A program made the position numbers and the translations under genes. This document shows positions 44,225-54,354 of a stretch of 64,000 nucleotides of DNA, piece after piece (position 1 is the stretch's first letter; the number at the start of each line of letters is the position of its first letter). This DNA is from Breviolum minutum Mf 1.05b.01 (lineage: Eukaryota > Sar > Dinophyceae > Suessiales > Symbiodiniaceae): assembly GCA_000507305.1 (NCBI GenBank), contig DF239257.1, positions 308,428-372,427 on the forward strand, given 5' to 3'. The notes under the pieces were generated by a model that saw nothing but the letters and a program-made list of their open reading frames with translations, made no database searches and had not been told where the DNA came from.

Positions 44225-44455
44225 TATCAAAGTTGACAAGCACTTGATAACCATGTTACAACCTTGTAGTAACTGTGTGTTAAGTTATTGTAACTCTAGC
44301 AACTCTCGGAATGCTTTTAGAAGAGTTACTATTTTTTTGTAACTTTAAGTTAACTATCTTACGGATGGTAAGGCTATTGGAAGAGTTAAGTACTTTTTAC
44401 AAGTAGTTATGGCTAACTGTTGTAAGTAGTTACAATAGTTAACTTGGCTGTATTT
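44225..44455. repeat. AT-rich region of GTAACT/AGTTAC motifs
   Basis: GTAACT, GTTAAGTTA, AGTTACT and related words recur in both orientations about a dozen times right after the second ORF. This could be the subterminal zone of the recombinase element. I found no matching zone at the left end. Confidence 0.5.
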
Positions 44456-44675
44456 GCACAGAACATTTTTATGAAATCAAGCGCGTTAAATTTTCAAACT
44501 TGGGTGGCTTGCCTGTTTTTTTTGCGACGTATGTCTTTCTTCTAAGCGCCGAATGAAGTTTCAGTCTGAAGGGCTCATGTCTGGCTGCTTTGAACAAATG
44601 GTTTTGGATGTTTTCATCTTCTTCTTATGCCGTGTGCAGCTGTTTGGCTTTATATATTTTCCGGAGATAAAGAAA

Positions 44676-45279
44676 ATGGCTGACACGACGGTGGAGATTT
44701 GCCATTGCATTTCGTTGAAATTCAACGATCAGAAGTCCGTGACAATCCCCGAGAATTTGGTGGTCAAGGACAGCGTTCATGCAATAAATAAATATACGAA
44801 AAAAACAAGTGAATTTTGTTGTTTTGTGGCAGGACGCCGAAGGCAACCAATTCCTGAAGCTGTCGGCCACGAACTACGCCATCAATCTTTTGATTTGTGG
44901 CAAAGATTGTAAGAAATCTGGTTTGAGCAATGGTGAGAAGTTGAATGAGTTGAAGTCAATGAGAAACACGGCTTTGGAAGGAGGTGATAGCAATGTAGAT
45001 GCATGGGAAGAAGGTTCCGCAGAGAGACCTACCAAATTTCGTAGAGACATGGAAAGGATTGTTAGCATCGAAGTGCAAGGAGTGTCCGTGGCGGTCTTAT
45101 GTCCTTCCAAACGAGCCACAGTGGCCGATTTGATGGTGAAAATGGAACCTGCTATGCTTGGTGCAGTCTATAGGTTCTTGCAGGCGGATTGTTCAAACAA
45201 GGTGGAGAACAGAACATACAAAAGAAGCGGTTTGTACTCCAAGGTCTCAGAGGATGCTCGCGAAGAACAGGCGGACTAG
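44676..45279 (+). CDS. Unknown dinoflagellate gene, copy 1 (two exons)
   Basis: Exon 1 starts at ATG 44676 (MADTTVEICHCISLKFNDQK, then SVTIPENLVVKDS) and must end near 44775. Exon 2 starts after GTTTTGTGGCAG at 44831 (DAEGNQFLKLSATNYAINLL) and reads through LICGKDCKKSGLSNGEKLNE, a VSVAVLCPSKRATVADLM segment and LQADCSNKVE, to a stop at 45279. The exon 1 donor is not obvious. Function unknown. Exon 2 and everything to 45969 is repeated at 45971-47175. Copy 1 has a short insertion near its end (EEQAD then stop), where copy 2 reads DPYNDKPKEREK. The first exon is not duplicated. Confidence 0.5.
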
Positions 45280-45969
45280 AACCCGTATAACGACAAGCCA
45301 AAGGAAAGGGAAATGTGATGGTTTCTGCATGACTGCTTTGCACACTGCAGCAGCACCCTTTCACCTCGGCCTCTATTCCCTCTTCACAATGCGTTTTCAG
45401 CCATCAAGGCTCATGTTTCGTTCAGCCATGCAAGCTCAATTTTGCGTTCAGCCATCAAGGCTCATGTTTCGTTCAGCCATTCAGGCTCAACTTTGCGTTC
45501 AGCCACCAAGGCTCATGTTTTGTTCAGCCATTCAGGCTCAATTTTGCGTTCAGCCATTCTGGCTCAAGTTTCGTCCAAGCTCTTTTCTTTACACCCCCTT
45601 GGGCTCAATTATTGTGGTTTAGCTGGCAATGACCATGTTTCTTCAAGCCACTCAGGCTCATTCTTTTTCACCCCTTGTCAAGTGTGCCACTCTCCTTCGA
45701 ATAAATTTGTTGGTGTTTGCAAAAGGACAAATGTGGTGGCTCGAAGAAGAACACGTTGGCATTGCAGGAATCTTTCAAGCGTGTCAACTTGACCCAAAGA
45801 CATGAAGTAGAAAATGCCAAGTATACCTCTTCCTTTTTTTCGACCCATCTCTCTGAGCCATGGACCTCAGTGTGAAGAAGGAAGTTGAAGACTGTTTGGG
45901 TTCACGATTAGGTGTGAACACCAAACTGAAGAAAGTTTTAGTGATAGTGATTCTAGGTAACCATGGCTA
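44781..45969 (+). repeat. Tandem duplication unit 1
   Basis: About 1.19 kb, from AATAAATAAATATACG before the acceptor to GGTAACCATGGCTA, repeated almost identically at 45971-47175. Differences are scattered substitutions and a few short indels. It carries exon 2 of the unknown gene, the hairpin array and the first 35 codons of the next gene. Confidence 0.9.
45397..45663 (+). repeat. Array of spliced-leader-like hairpins, 1
   Basis: Units of about 26 bases read TTCAGCCATCAAGGCTCATG or TTCAGCCATTCAGGCTCAA. Each is a 4-bp stem AGCC/GGCT around a 4-6 base loop. One unit (near 45560) reads AGCCATTCTGGCTCAAG, one base from the spliced-leader core. It lies 3' of the stop codon. Confidence 0.75.
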
Positions 45970-45970
45970 N
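45970..45970. other. Single N between the two duplicate units
   Basis: The only ambiguous base outside the larger gap, exactly at the duplication junction. Confidence 0.95.
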
Positions 45971-46022
45971 AAGCAATAAAAAAATGTAGTAAAAGAAACA
46001 AGTGAAATTTGTTGTTTTGTGG

Positions 46023-46496
46023 CAGGACGCCGAAGGCAACCAATTCCTGAAGCTGTCGGCCACGAACTATGCCATCAATCTTTTGATTTGTGGCAAAGAT
46101 TGTAAGAAATCTGGTTTGAGCAATGGTGAGAAGTTGAATGAGTTGAAGTCAATGAGAAACACGGCTTTGGAAGGAGGTGATAGCAATGTAGATGCATGGG
46201 AAGAAGGTTCCGCAGAGAGACCTACCAAATTTCGTAGAGACATGGAAAGGATTGTTTGCATCGAAGTGCAAGGAGTGTCCGTGGCGGTCTTATGTCCTTC
46301 CAAACGAGCCAAAGTGGCCGATTTGATGGTGAAAATGGAACCTGCTATGCTTGGTGCAGTCTATAGGTTCTTGCAGGCGGATTGTTCAAACAAGGTGGAG
46401 GCCAGAACGTACAAAAGAAGCGGTTTGTACTCCAAGGTCTCAGAGGATGCTCGCGAAGACCCATATAACGACAAGCCAAAGGAAAGGGAAAAGTGA
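46023..46496 (+). CDS. Unknown gene exon, copy 2
   Basis: Same exon as 44831-45279 with a longer ending (SEDAREDPYNDKPKEREK). It lacks its own first exon, so unless the duplication is an assembly artefact it is either an alternative last exon or a fragment. Confidence 0.5.
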   Translation, partial: QDAEGNQFLKLSATNYAINLLICGKDCKKSGLSNGEKLNELKSMRNTALEGGDSNVDAWEEGSAERPTKFRRDMERIVCIEVQGVSVAVLCPSKRAKVADLMVKMEPAMLGAVYRFLQADCSNKVEARTYKRSGLYSKVSEDAREDPYNDKPKEREK

Positions 46497-46596
46497 TGGT
46501 TTCTGCATGACTGCTTTGCACACTGCAGCAGCAATGTCCAAGTGTCGTTTCAGCTTTCCCTTTCACCTCGGCCTCTATTCCCTCTTCACAATGCGT

Positions 46597-46867
46597 TTTC
46601 AGCCATCAAGGCTCATGTTTCGTTCAACCATTTAGGCTCAATTTTGCGTTCAGCCATCAAGGCTTATGTTTCGTTCAGCCATTCAGGCTCAATTTTGCGT
46701 TCAGCCACCAAGGCTCATGTTTTGTTCAGCCATTCAAGCTCAATTTTGCGTTCAGCCATTCTGGCTCATGTTTCGTCCAGGCTCTTTTCATTACAGCCCC
46801 TTGGGCTCATGCAATTATTGTGGTTTAGCTGGCAATGACCATGTTTCTTCAAGCCACTCAGGCTCAG
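46597..46867 (+). repeat. Array of spliced-leader-like hairpins, 2
   Basis: Duplicate of array 1 with small changes. About eight CAGCC-N-GGCTCA units at 25-26 base period. Confidence 0.75.
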
Positions 46868-47065
46868 TCTTTTTCACCCCTTGTCAAGTGTGCCACTCTC
46901 CTTCGAATAAATTTGTTGGTGTTTGCAAAAGGACAAATGTGGTGGCTCGAAGAAGAACACGTTGGCATTGCAGGAATCTTTCAAGCGTGTCAACTTGACC
47001 CAAAGACATGAAGTAGAAAATGCCAAGTATACCTCTTCCTTTTTTTCGACCCATCTCTCTGAGCC

Positions 47066-49291
47066 ATGGACCTCAGTGTGAAGAAGGAAGTTGAAGACTG
47101 TTTGGGTTCACGATTAGGTGTGAACACCAAACTGAAGAAAGTTTTAGTGATAGTGATTCTAGGTAACCATGGCTATTGCTTTGATACCATCGTTCGACCG
47201 AGGGAAATGATGGTGCATCCTATGAACAGAGGAGGGTCCATGGTCAACGGCCACGACTGCCACCTGAAAGGAGGCAACATCTTGTTGACAGGATTGAAAC
47301 CCAGCCTTTTGGCCCCTAGTAGCTTGCGCATGGAAGTGCACCGGGATCCAGAGAAGAGAAAGGAACAGTTCCTGAGAAATCAAAACATGATTACGCAAGC
47401 GGAAGGCCTTTTGGGTGACTTGCACGGAGATGAGAAATTCCTTAGCCTCGGGAATTCTCATTGGATCATGTTCTGCAGGGCAATGGAGCAAGGAGCAATG
47501 AATACAGAAGGAAGCAAGCTTCCTTTGGCTGCAGAAATGAAAGATCTTGTAGCTCACGGGTGGAAATGGACAGTTCTGAAAAGTGAGGTTGCAGATGCGT
47601 TTCCAGCATTTCCGACCTGGGCTGCTAGCACACTGAACTGAAGCAATGCCATCGCCAAAACGACCTCAGAGTTAGAAGCTATGCTCGAAATCGCTTCTTG
47701 CTTGAAGAATGGCATGACCTTGGAGCACAGTGTCATGTCTGTGAAGCAAGGCCTGCCGACCTGCTCCGCATATTTGAATGAGGTTGGACATTTTGTCAAG
47801 TTATATGCGGGAGGATCCGAGTTTCCAGTTCTACAGCTTCTCAAGGATTTTTGTTTCTTGGCTCACTTGGGATTGTTTTGTTGAAACTTGTGACCTAAAC
47901 TTTGGGATGCGAAAATCTTACCATCGTCCATTCAGGTTGCAAGTATGGTCCGAGTATTTTGGTGGGTGAGGAAATGATGGGTCACTTGAGCCACTATGAC
48001 TTCAAGGTGGTGAATAATCCTTTGCCGTTCTGTCGGGCAGCATTTTTGTGCACAACAATGCTTACTTCAAAGAAGCATCTGGATGGATTACAGAGATTGC
48101 TGGTCAAGAGTGACCTAGACAGAATGAAAGGGGTTTTGACGAACAAAGCCGTGCAAGTGGAATCCTTGCTGAAAGATGGTTGGATTGCATGTCAAGCAGA
48201 GTCCTTGAAACATGCTGACAAAATGGCATCCTTTGGCAAGCTCTGTGTCCGTTTAATTTTGCACCTGCTGGGGAAAGAAAAACATAGTAGGGACAAAGCT
48301 TTCGAATCTTTCGAAATGATAGTGCAAGAGTTCACCTATGACTTGTCAGGTAGAAATATTCCCCGTGAGGTTCCAGAGGACGACGTGCATGCGTCATCTG
48401 GAAGCCATCCCAGAGATGCTGAAGTGAAAGACTTGCATCAGGCCACCGTGCAGGATATCGCATTGCTGCAACACCCCCATCTTCGATTGGGTGATTTGTT
48501 TTTTGGATGCATTGGACATATGTTTTCACCCTGAATCTTTTTCATTTTTCTCTGACTGGCCCATTAAATTGAGGTATATTCACAGAGATCATGGGGGCCA
48601 ATTGTTTCGCCTCGAGAAAGCTGAGAAGGATCATTGCCTTTTCAAGCACCAGCCTCTCTTCAAAGAACCCTTGGAAGTGACCACCGATTGGGCAAATGTC
48701 AAGCAGTGGAAGCCAAGCAAGAAAGCTTTGCCTACTCTCTGTCCTGCCGCCATCTTAGAAGCAAAAATCGTGCATGCATCGGCGCAATTCAAGGCTGAGA
48801 TGCAGAAGGCAAAGCTGACCAGCATTTTGCTGAAAGCTTGTTTGGACAATTCCAAGGGATTGGTGAAATCTCTGGCATGTATCCAAAACCCACAGGGTCT
48901 TTACACGACTTGCAAATTCAAGAAGGGAGAGCTTGTTCTTTATCCCTGCGGTCATCTTTCTTTGGTGAAGGCATCTGATGTGTTGAAGGTCAACGGCTGC
49001 GTGGTTCAATTCCAAGGTGGACACTATCTTGTGTCTCCTTTCAAGACTGTAGCCCAATTTGACATTGACACTGATGGTGTTTTGACACCATATGCCTCTG
49101 TGCAGACCAGTGATGATAGCACCTCCTGCAACATGGGTGTTACCCATGTCACCGACAAAGGAGCTAAGATTCCGGTACTACATAATCTGGTCGCAGTTGA
49201 CCGGCACACTCTGCTCTTGAAAGCGAGAGAAAGCAAAGACAAGGGCAAGATTGATTGTGAGAAAGTGAATGCCAAACGTAGAAAGATTTGA
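47066..49291 (+). pseudogene. Large gene of unknown function, interrupted
   Basis: ATG 47066 begins MDLSVKKEVEDCLGSRLGVN and continues through REMMVHPMNRGGSMVNGHDC and GLKPSLLAPSSLRMEVHRDP. An in-frame TGA at 47639-47641 separates WAASTLN from SNAIAKTTSELEAMLEIASC. An intron probably removes about 47855-47936 (acceptor GTCCATTCAG, then GCKYGPSILVGEEM). A T-run at 48494-48502 shifts frame: deleting one T joins HLRLGD to LFLDALDICFHPESFS. The end reads VLHNLVAVDRHTLLLKARES up to the stop at 49291. The combined length is about 700 residues. The 'HPMNRGGSMVN...GLKPSLL' block recurs in dinoflagellate unnamed proteins, which suggests a TE-associated multigene family. Copy 1 of its first 35 codons is at 45860. 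Confidence 0.5.
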
Positions 49292-49409
49292 TGCCTTAGC
49301 CCACAAAAAGCCAAAACGATATGCTTGCCGCACGTGCTAAAAAAATGCGACCGCTCACTGCGCTCCAGTATATTTATCGCACGCGTTGTCAGCAGGCCTT
49401 GTTGTAGTG

Positions 49410-49618
49410 CAGCCAGCAAGGCTCATGTCATGTTCTTGTTTATTTTTCCTTGTGCTATTTTCATTTCAGCCTGTATGGCTTGTGTCCGCAGATATTTCGT
49501 CGTGTATATTTTGAAAGCGCGCTGTCATCCGTTGTTCTCATTACAGCCAGCAAGGCTCATGTGATGTTCCCCGATGTTGTACCTTTTGCTTTGTTCTTTT
49601 CAGCCTGAATGGCTCGCG
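49410..49618 (+). repeat. Spliced-leader-like hairpins, 3
   Basis: Four units (CAGCCAGCAAGGCTCATG twice, CAGCCTGTATGGCTTGTG and CAGCCTGAATGGCTCGCG) spaced 45-70 bases apart, downstream of the stop at 49291. Confidence 0.7.
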
Positions 49619-49721
49619 TGTGTACATGTCCTAACTAGAAAGGTTACCACCTCTGGCACGACAAGGTTTGAGTCTGAAATCAGCATTCTGCATAGCTGTG
49701 TGGGTTCAAAAGAGAATCGAC

Positions 49722-50247
49722 ATGAAAAGGTCTAGCTCGGAAGCTCGCGATTCCCTTCGTGAGGTGCGTCCGAGGACTTCTGCAGAGTCCTGGTCTGACT
49801 TCAGACACCCGGAGATGGTTGATGATGACAGCTGGGATTCATGGCAGGCAAACTACAACGACTGGCAGTGGGACAACTACCAAGAATGGCAAGCACCTGG
49901 TGAGTGGGCGGACTGGCAGGAAACAGAACAGGATAGTTTTGAAGATTACTATGACGAGTTGGCTTGGGAAGAGCAAGATGACCACCGTGAAGAAGCAGTA
50001 CCGGATCCTTTAGAAGTTTTGCAACGGTGGGAGAATGAATTGGATGCAGTGTTGGCGCAGCATGAAGAGGAGGAAACTCCTCCTGACCCTGTGGCAGATC
50101 CTTTTCCTGTAGAAAATGACGAGGAAGAGGAAGAGATTCCTGTTGAAGAAGAACTTTCAGGTTTCGAAATAGACGGAGACTGGAATGAACATGACAGAGC
50201 ACCAGTTTTCAGTGGCACTTCTGCGGAGTCTTGTTTTTTTTGGACAA
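49722..50247 (+). CDS. Trp/Asp/Glu-rich protein, exon 1
   Basis: ATG 49722 (MKRSSSEARDSLREVRPRTS) is preferred over upstream frames. The protein then becomes rich in Trp and acidic residues: DDDSWDSWQANYNDWQWDNY, EWADWQETEQDSFEDYYDEL, and EEEEEIPVEEELSG. It looks disordered and I recognise no family. The frame continues into the terminal inverted repeat of the transposon and stops there (SILD), so the real exon must end before 50248, perhaps at GCGGA|GTCTTG. The continuation is probably the exon at 60029. Confidence 0.5.
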
Positions 50248-50275
50248 CCCAGAGCATCCTAGATTGAAAAATTTC
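50248..50275 (+). repeat. Left terminal inverted repeat
   Basis: CCCAGAGCATCC, then TAGATTGAAAAATTTC. Preceded by TTTTGGACAA. Confidence 0.8.
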
Positions 50276-50430
50276 AATCGCACTTGAAATCTTCAAGTGT
50301 CACTTGAAAAACTTCAAAAATCAATCAATTTTTCAATTTTTGGCAATTTCAAATTTCAATCGAATTTTCAAGAGAGATGTGCAGAAAACTCAATCGATTT
50401 TTCAATCGAATTTTCAATCGAAAAAATGTA
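50276..50430. repeat. Left subterminal repeat zone
   Basis: Multiple CACTTGAAA, TTCAATCGA and TTTTCAATCG words. Likely transposase-binding repeats, by analogy with other TIR elements. Confidence 0.55.
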
Positions 50431-50449
50431 GTTTCAACCTGTATCCAAA

Positions 50450-50700
50450 GGGTCTTTCCAGCCCAAACCAGTAAGTCTAGCCCAAACTAGTAAGTCTTAA
50501 GGGCTGTCCAGCCCAACCTGTGTGTTTGAATGTTTCAAGGCTTTCCAGCTCAAGAGATTGCTTCCTGATCCATGCCCATGGGCTTTCCAGCCCAAACTAG
50601 TAAGTCTCAAGGGCTGTCCAGCCCAACATGTCTTTGACTTTTTCAAGGCTTTCCAGCCCAAAGCTATATGCTTTCTGTGCTCCCATGGGCTTTTCAGGCC
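50450..50700. repeat. GGGCT/AGCCC hairpins at the 3' end of the transposase gene
   Basis: Six to eight units such as GGGCTGTCCAGCCCAA and GGCTTTCCAGCCCAA follow the transposase stop on the minus strand. Confidence 0.75.
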
Positions 50701-50723
50701 AAGCAGCTTTTTTTCTTTTATAT

Positions 50724-52513
50724 CTATGCTTCTTCCATAGCAATGTACCCTTTCAGGTACAAGTGAAACATCATTCTAAACTTTTGGCAGACCTTCTCAG
50801 GCACTTTGTAGGCTGGTGTGCCATGGGTGCAGCTGGCTGCCATTTGGACTATGAAGCCCATGTAGCTTTCTGATCCATATGCCCAGGTCAGGCTAGGGTG
50901 CATAATGCTCTGCTCAGCCAAATGCAGAATCAGGTGTGATTTCTGCACTAAGGACCAAAGATGCTTGCCAGCATTCATGGCATCATTGGCCAGCCATGCA
51001 TAGTGTGCCATCATTTTCTCCACTCCTTTGCAAAAAAAATCATGCTGCTTTTTGTTCCAATCTCTCCATGGGCTGCCCAGCAGATCGTATAGCTTGACTA
51101 ACTCTTTGGCTGCTGCTTCCCTGTCCTTTCCACTTCTCCCTTCATTGTGTTCTTTGGCAAGCTCCAATGCCACAGGTGCAAACCACCTTATTTTGGCAGC
51201 TTTCTGGTGCTTGAGGCTTGGGTACTCCTCATTGCTTTCTGCTAGGTCACTCAAATTCAAAGACCTTATTCTTCTTTGTGCCTCAATGCCCAGGTTGTCA
51301 TAGTGCTCAATGATCTTCTTGTTGAGCTGGCTAAGTCTTGCTTGTCCTTGGTAGGAAATATTTTTGTTGATTCAAACCTTGCAAGGGCTTTCCAGCCCAA
51401 TAAAATATACTGGGGAAGCTTCAGTCCACATGAAAAAATAAAGATAACCAAGAACTTATTATGAATTTCCCAGAATCTGCTGGTGCCAGGAAGCTCCTCC
51501 ATGATGCTGTACAGCAAAGAACCGTGGAAGTAAGCTGCCACCCCCAAGTCTACAGTATGCAACCAATCTAATCTCACAGAGAGAAAAGAAACAGTAGGAG
51601 CTTTCCATAGGGGGTGGTTGTCAAACTTGGCCTTGAGCTCCTGATTGGAATACTTTGTCTTTCTCCAGGATGCTTCTGGTCGAAAGTCTGTAAAGCTATG
51701 CTTGGATTCTGTCTTCTTCTGGTCAGCCTTGCAAAATGCACACAGCTGATTGGAAGAGGACCATGGAAACTGGAACTCTTGGCAGAACCATTCAAGGTCA
51801 CCAGTTACGCTCCAAAGCACTCCTCTTCTCAGCCTCTTTCCTCTGTGCAAGTCTGTTGGCTTTCCAGCCAAATCCTTTTTTGGACAAATTCCTTCAAAAA
51901 GAATTGTCCAGGACCAGGCCACAGTGGCCATCACTTGCTTGAAGGTTTTCTGGCCCATTGCCAGCTTTGGCACAGCTGTAATCAGTAGCTGGCACTCAGA
52001 CACTGATCTTCCGGCCAGCAAGCACCTGAAGCTCAGAACTTGCACAGAGTCTACTTCTGTGAAGGGAGCCCCATCTCCATGTAGAACATATGGGATTGGC
52101 AACTGGCTAGGTTCTGAAGCCTCAATCATTCTTCTCAGTTCTGGTGTCATCTGTGGGCTTCTCATTTGACTTTTCCAAAACAGAGCTAACTCCTCATTTG
52201 TGCAAGTGATGCTTTGCAGCAACCCAGTCTCTTGAGCACAGAGCACCCAAAGGTGTGGCAGCATCACAGCTGCCTCCAGCTCCTTCTCCACTTGTTTTCC
52301 ATTTTCTTTCACCACCAGGTCACACTTCACTCTGGTAGGCTCAGGTGATGCTAACACTGAAAAATAGCTTCTAACCATGTCCCTGTGTGCATTGCCAGGC
52401 TGGTGGCCCATTGCTCCAAGACTTTGAAGCTCTCTTATCTCTTTCTTGTCCAGCCCACTCTTCACAGCTGCTGCTGCCATCTCCTGGACTTCTATTGCAC
52501 TCCAGCCTGCCAA
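50724..52513 (-). CDS. DDE-type transposase-like protein, two exons
   Basis: The 5' exon (52513 down to about 51450) begins after an acceptor TTTGCACTTGGCAG and reads GWSAIEVQEMAAAAVKSGLD. It carries IPYVLHGDGAPFTEVDS (candidate first Asp), a TGDLEWFCQEF block followed by a C-x2-C pair (LCAFCKAD), and LDWLHTVDLGVAAYFHGSLL (candidate second Asp). The 3' exon (about 51353 to 50724) reads YQGQARLSQLNKKIIEHYDN, then PSLTWAYGSESYMGFIVQMA with a candidate Glu. The intron contains one GGGCTGGAAAGCCC hairpin. The motif order (HGDG, CxxC, DWxH, W.Y..ES.MG) matches a transposase-like family I associate with dinoflagellate elements and distantly with CACTA/KDZ-type enzymes. The exon junction is not pinned. 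A further upstream exon is likely because no ATG precedes GWSAIEVQE in frame. Confidence 0.6.
51858..51876 (-). repeat. Hairpin repeat inside transposase coding sequence
   Basis: TTGGCTGGAAAGCCAA is a perfect 16-base palindrome with the same GGAA loop as the non-coding hairpins. Here it is read in frame as LAGKP. Confidence 0.7.
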
Positions 52514-52639
52514 GTGCAAATTTTCTCACAAAAGAAGCACCCACAGACTGCAAGGCTCTGCCATGGTCTCAAATTCTAAGTTTGAAAGCTTCAAGTGGCT
52601 GCATGGGCAATAAAATGTGTTTGGCTATCTAACCTAAAG

Positions 52640-52870
52640 TGCATACATGGGCTTTCCAGCCCAATTATGTTTAAAGCTATCCTGCCTAAAGTACATACAT
52701 GGGCTATCCAGCCCATTATGTTTAAAGCTATCTTGCCTAAAGTGCATACATGGGCTATCCAGCCCAAACTTTGTAGGCTATCCAGCCTAAAGTGCATACA
52801 TAGGCTATCCAGCCCAAACTTTGCAGGCTATCCAGCCTAAAGGTTGTAAGGGCTATCCAGCCCAAACTTT
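52640..52870. repeat. Tandem hairpin array
   Basis: Units of 45-57 bases: AAAGTGCATACATGGGCTAT, then CCAGCCCAAACTTTG. Six or more GGGCT-N-AGCCC hairpins between the Lys-rich gene and the transposase. Confidence 0.8.
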
Positions 52871-53017
52871 GTACCCAACCCATCCAGCTCTGCAACACTT
52901 TTTGGGTGGACCTCAAGCTTTGCTCTGTGTGTATAGGTTCCCTTACCAGTATCTTTCTCAAGCTCTGTGGCTTGTGCAGGACTCCCTGCCTGGATCCAGC
53001 TTTGAGGGTTCAACCCT

Positions 53018-54244
53018 TCAAGCTTTCAAAGCCTTGTTCAACTGGGCTTTCAAGGCCTTTCCCTCTTTGAGACAGGCCAGTGCCTTGGTCAGGGCAGGGA
53101 CAACCAGCTCCCTCTTGGCTGACTTCTTCTCCAGCAGTTTGGTAAGCTCACTCAAGGAGTCAGAGGCTTTCTTCTTTGCTGAGAGCACATTCTTGAGCAG
53201 AGCCTTGTCGCCTCCTTGCTTCTGCAGGCTCCAAGCTCCAGCCTCAAGTGCTGCCATGTCTTTGGCAATCTCAGTCTTGAACTTCACCAGCTTCTCCTCA
53301 ATCTCTCCTTGCTTCTCATTCTTGCCAACCTCACTCAGGGCTGCCCACTTGTCCTTGGCCTTCTCCTTCTTTTCTTTTTCCTCAGCTGTGTTCTTGATGC
53401 CCATGGCCTTGGCCAACTCTTTGTCAATTCCTTCTGTTTCAGACACCTCATCTTCTTGTGCAGCTCCAAGAACAAAGTCATCTTCATTGACCTCTTCCAG
53501 CATGAGGCTGTCAAAGGAAACCAAGTCCTTGGCACTGGCACTCCCTGTTGCTTCAGTTTTGCTGGTCTTTTGCTTCTTCACCAAGGTGGCCTCCTTCTCT
53601 GAGAGCTTCTGGAACTGGAAGAACCTGCCATCTTCTGGGTTCCTTCTGTACCTCAAGCTCCCAGCTTGAAGTCTCTGCTTCATCTCCTCAGTGCCCAGCT
53701 CATCTTCCATTCTCTTCTTGCTGAGCCATTCCTTTTCAACTCCATGCTGCTTCTCTAAAGAGATGGCAGCTAAGGCAGTTCGGTACCTTTCAGAAACCTT
53801 CCCTCCATCCAAGCACCAGCTCATCAGCAACTTCTTCTTTCTGGTCATGGCACCAACTCCACTTGTCTCCTTCTTGTACTCTTCATCAGTCCTTGCAGCT
53901 TTCCTGCTGCCTTCGAACCTTTTCCACAAGCATTGTTGCTGCTTCTCAGGCAACTTCTGCAGGGCTGCTTCAAACTCAGCAGTGCTCAGTTTCTTCTCAC
54001 CAGCTTGCTTGAGAAACTCTTCATGGTTTTGCAAAGCTTTCTTGGTGAGCTTCTGTGCAGGAACCTTTTCTGGCTGTTCCTCTTTGTCTTCTTCTTTGGG
54101 TTCTTCCTCCTCACTTTCTTGGTCTTGCAGCTCTTGCTCCTCCTTGTCCTCTTCAAGTGGTTCTTCTTGCTTTTCTTGTGTCTTAGCTTTCTTGCTTCTC
54201 TCTTTGGCAGCAGCAGGCCGAACCAGAGCACCAGGTCTCTTCAT
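53018..54244 (-). CDS. Lys/Glu-rich coiled-coil-like protein of the transposon
   Basis: ATG at 54244 (MKRPGALVRPAAAKERSKKA) follows an intron-like acceptor (TTGCAAGCAG). A highly charged segment of E/K/Q runs (residues about 20-70) precedes LQKLPEKQQQCLWKRFEGSR and MTRKKKLLMSWCLDGGKVSE. Then come RRNPEDGRFFQFQKLSEKEA, another acidic block and a Leu/Lys helical C-terminus ending LNKALKA. The MKRPAA start and the 'KLLMSWCLDGG...R.NP.D.RFFQF' middle are seen in dinoflagellate unnamed proteins. Function unknown; DNA or partner binding is only a guess from charge. It is transcribed with the transposase, about 500 bases upstream of it. Confidence 0.6.
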   Translation of the reverse strand: MKRPGALVRPAAAKERSKKAKTQEKQEEPLEEDKEEQELQDQESEEEEPKEEDKEEQPEKVPAQKLTKKALQNHEEFLKQAGEKKLSTAEFEAALQKLPEKQQQCLWKRFEGSRKAARTDEEYKKETSGVGAMTRKKKLLMSWCLDGGKVSERYRTALAAISLEKQHGVEKEWLSKKRMEDELGTEEMKQRLQAGSLRYRRNPEDGRFFQFQKLSEKEATLVKKQKTSKTEATGSASAKDLVSFDSLMLEEVNEDDFVLGAAQEDEVSETEGIDKELAKAMGIKNTAEEKEKKEKAKDKWAALSEVGKNEKQGEIEEKLVKFKTEIAKDMAALEAGAWSLQKQGGDKALLKNVLSAKKKASDSLSELTKLLEKKSAKRELVVPALTKALACLKEGKALKAQLNKALKA

Positions 54245-54354
54245 TGCTCTCAGCTGCTTGCAGGTAAGGTAGTAGGCACTAACACTAGCTTGAGCTATCC
54301 AAAGCCTGCATTGCATCAAAAGCAGGTGGCACTTGGCAACCAATACAAAAGCAT

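Larger units (their letters stand above)
45971..47175 (+). repeat. Tandem duplication unit 2
   Basis: Second unit of the 1.2-kb duplication. Begins with AAGCAATAAAAAAATGTAGT and the acceptor TTTTGTGGCAG, and runs into the intact start of the 47066 gene. Confidence 0.9.

Noticed and set aside
45397-46867. CRISPR-like appearance of short regular repeats
   Set aside because: The units are tiny hairpins with variable loops and near-constant spacers in a eukaryotic intergenic context. No direct repeats of 24 bases or more with unique spacers and no cas genes.
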